64,000 nucleotides of DNA, from positions 310,001 through 374,000 of the forward strand of contig NZ_JAKNCJ010000002.1 in the NCBI RefSeq assembly GCF_023509525.1, read 5' to 3'. Shown piece after piece: positions 62,929-64,000 of this stretch; the first letter of the stretch is position 1, and the number at the start of each line of letters is the position of its first letter. Made by a program: the position numbers and the translations under genes. The notes under the pieces are model-generated. The model was not told the origin of the DNA, did no database searches, and saw nothing but the letters and a program-made list of their open reading frames with translations. The stretch is from Brachybacterium equifaecis (GTDB lineage: Bacteria; Actinomycetota; Actinomycetes; Actinomycetales; Dermabacteraceae).

Positions 62929-63900
62929 CTATTCCGGGGGCAGGGCGGAGTCCGCGATCAGCTCGACCTCGTCGGGCCGGGGCAGATCCGCGCCGACGAG
63001 CGCCTCGAGCGCGTCCTCGATCCGATCCTCGTCGGGGGCGAGCTGCACGGCGAGCGCGGCCAGGCGGCCCTCGGCGATCTGCAGCAAGGCCTCATAGCGG
63101 AAGCCCTCGCTCGTGAAGCGGGCGCGCTGCGGCCAGACCTGATGGTGAGGGACGGCGAGACGCCGCGGGTGCTCCACGGCGAACACGACATCGGGGCCCT
63201 GCTGCCCGAGGTGCAGGCAGCGGGCGCTCTCGAGCTGCTCGCGCAGGGCCTCGCGGGCGGCATCGCCCGGGGAGACGGAGGACCCGGCGTGAACCTCTGA
63301 GCCGTCGGCCGCGGTGGCTGTCGCGTCGGACTGGACTGCGGCGGTGCCGTCGGCGTGGCCCGCGGAGCCGTCGGCCCCCTCACCGCGGAGCCCGAGCAGG
63401 GCGGCGGTGAGCGCGCGGGCTGCCGGGGGCAGGGGCGCGAGGTCTGGGGCGTCGAAGGATTCGGTGCTCGGCCCCTGCTCCTCGTCCTCGGGCTTCGCGT
63501 GGCAGCTGAGCGCGTAGAGGCAGCCGACGGCGACCACCGCGAGCGAGCCCATCACCAGTCGCGGACCGCCCACCCCGGCGCGGCGCAGCTCGGAGGTGAC
63601 GCGCGTGTCGAGCGCGTCGGACAGGTCGGAGAGGCCGAGCACGATGCTTGCGGTCAGCAGGCCGTCGGCCGTGGGATCGATGATCGGGTCCTCGCCGGTG
63701 TCGGCGACCACGAACCCGGCGAGCGCGGCTTCGGCGAGGCGACGCGCGGCCTGCTGCACGGGCGTGAGGCTGCGGGGGTCGACGAGCGTGAGCGCGCCCG
63801 CGGCGATGGTGGCGAGCGCCGCTCGGCCCGGCCTCCCGAACGCCCGCGCGGCGAGGCGGGGGCGGAGCGCGGGGGCTCCCTGCGCAGGCGTCGTCGACAT
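62929..63900 (-). CDS. membrane protein of unknown function
   Basis: 323 residues: an N-terminal region with DPRSLTPVQQAARRLAEAALAGFVVADTGEDPIIDPTADG, one clear helix (about 118-132, MGSLAVVAVGCLYAL), an acidic, Ser/Ala-rich linker (about 135-215) and a C-terminal folded part (PRRLAVPHHQVWPQRARFTSEGFRYEALLQIAEGRLAALAVQL). Not recognised. TAGACT lies 6 bases before ATG 63900, so it is leaderless. The gene lies 94 bp upstream of the ArsD-like gene in the same direction. Confidence 0.82.
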   Translation of the reverse strand: MSTTPAQGAPALRPRLAARAFGRPGRAALATIAAGALTLVDPRSLTPVQQAARRLAEAALAGFVVADTGEDPIIDPTADGLLTASIVLGLSDLSDALDTRVTSELRRAGVGGPRLVMGSLAVVAVGCLYALSCHAKPEDEEQGPSTESFDAPDLAPLPPAARALTAALLGLRGEGADGSAGHADGTAAVQSDATATAADGSEVHAGSSVSPGDAAREALREQLESARCLHLGQQGPDVVFAVEHPRRLAVPHHQVWPQRARFTSEGFRYEALLQIAEGRLAALAVQLAPDEDRIEDALEALVGADLPRPDEVELIADSALPPE

Positions 63901-63906
63901 GCGGGA

Positions 63907-63912
63907 AGTCTA
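63907..63912 (-). promoter_or_regulatory. -10 box of leaderless membrane protein gene
   Basis: TAGACT, 6 bases before ATG 63900. Confidence 0.5.
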
Positions 63913-64000
63913 GGCGCGTTGCGGCGGGGCGCGGAACGCGAGACCGGGGGGTGCGGGCGGTGAGGGCTGGAGCGGGGGTGAGGGCGGCTGGGCACGGGCG

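Overview
The window is high-GC bacterial DNA. Short leaders, many ATGA/GTGA gene overlaps, GTG starts, CmtR-type metal sensors, a DtxR-type iron box, CIRCE-controlled groESL, and FdxA-type ferredoxin point to an actinobacterium, most likely in Micrococcales. A Brachybacterium/Dermabacteraceae-like host is my best guess by overall gene flavour, but I could not search a database. At least ten genes carry a -10 hexamer only 6-7 nt before the start codon, so leaderless transcripts appear common.

Left core (1-11654): guaA (cut by the window edge), a DUF3817 membrane protein and SURF1 on the minus strand. These are followed by pta-ackA (acetyl-CoA/acetate), two tandem UlaA-like PTS EIIC permeases without EIIA/EIIB, a GNAT acetyltransferase, a GyrI-like protein and a hipBA-type toxin-antitoxin pair.

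Genomic island (about 11655-29113, 17.5 kb): it interrupts hipA. The 5' part of hipA lies left of it, the 3' part lies right of it, and the two halves rejoin in frame. Cargo is metal and metalloid defence. One operon runs cmtR-P-type ATPase-DsbA-VKOR-TlpA-CcdA. There are also an NlpC/P60 hydrolase, ArsR with a CDF exporter, CopC and a CopD-CtaG fusion, a second cmtR with cadD, and MerR/ferredoxin/ACR3-like arsenite exporter. A translationally coupled trio (tyrosine recombinase, XRE-type protein, large zinc-ribbon recombinase-like protein) probably mobilised it. A decayed ACR3 3' end sits at the left edge.

Middle core (29873-46792): a NarL-type two-component system divergent from a CPBP protease with a perfect palindrome between them. 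Next come a DtxR-boxed siderophore ABC importer whose first permease seems to start at CTG, a GNAT, guaB3, a DnaQ-like exonuclease and an acidic membrane protein. Three tandem 47-nt hairpins with compensating stem changes follow, then guaB and a four-gene overlapping cluster (PH-like protein, RluA-type pseudouridine synthase, membrane protein, ThrE exporter).

Right core (46915-64000): groES-groEL, a small 57-aa protein, a CpdA-like phosphodiesterase and a membrane protein. A peptide ABC system is split between dppBCA (plus strand) and a fused dppDF (minus strand). It is followed by an oxidoreductase, a THUMP-like methyltransferase, msrA, an ArsD-like protein with a CCGGGCC tail, and a membrane protein of unknown function.

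Strongest leads: the three covarying 47-nt palindromes, the island with its recombinase trio inside hipA, the ArsD-like protein, the CTG start, and the coupling of a cadmium ATPase to a complete thiol-disulfide relay.
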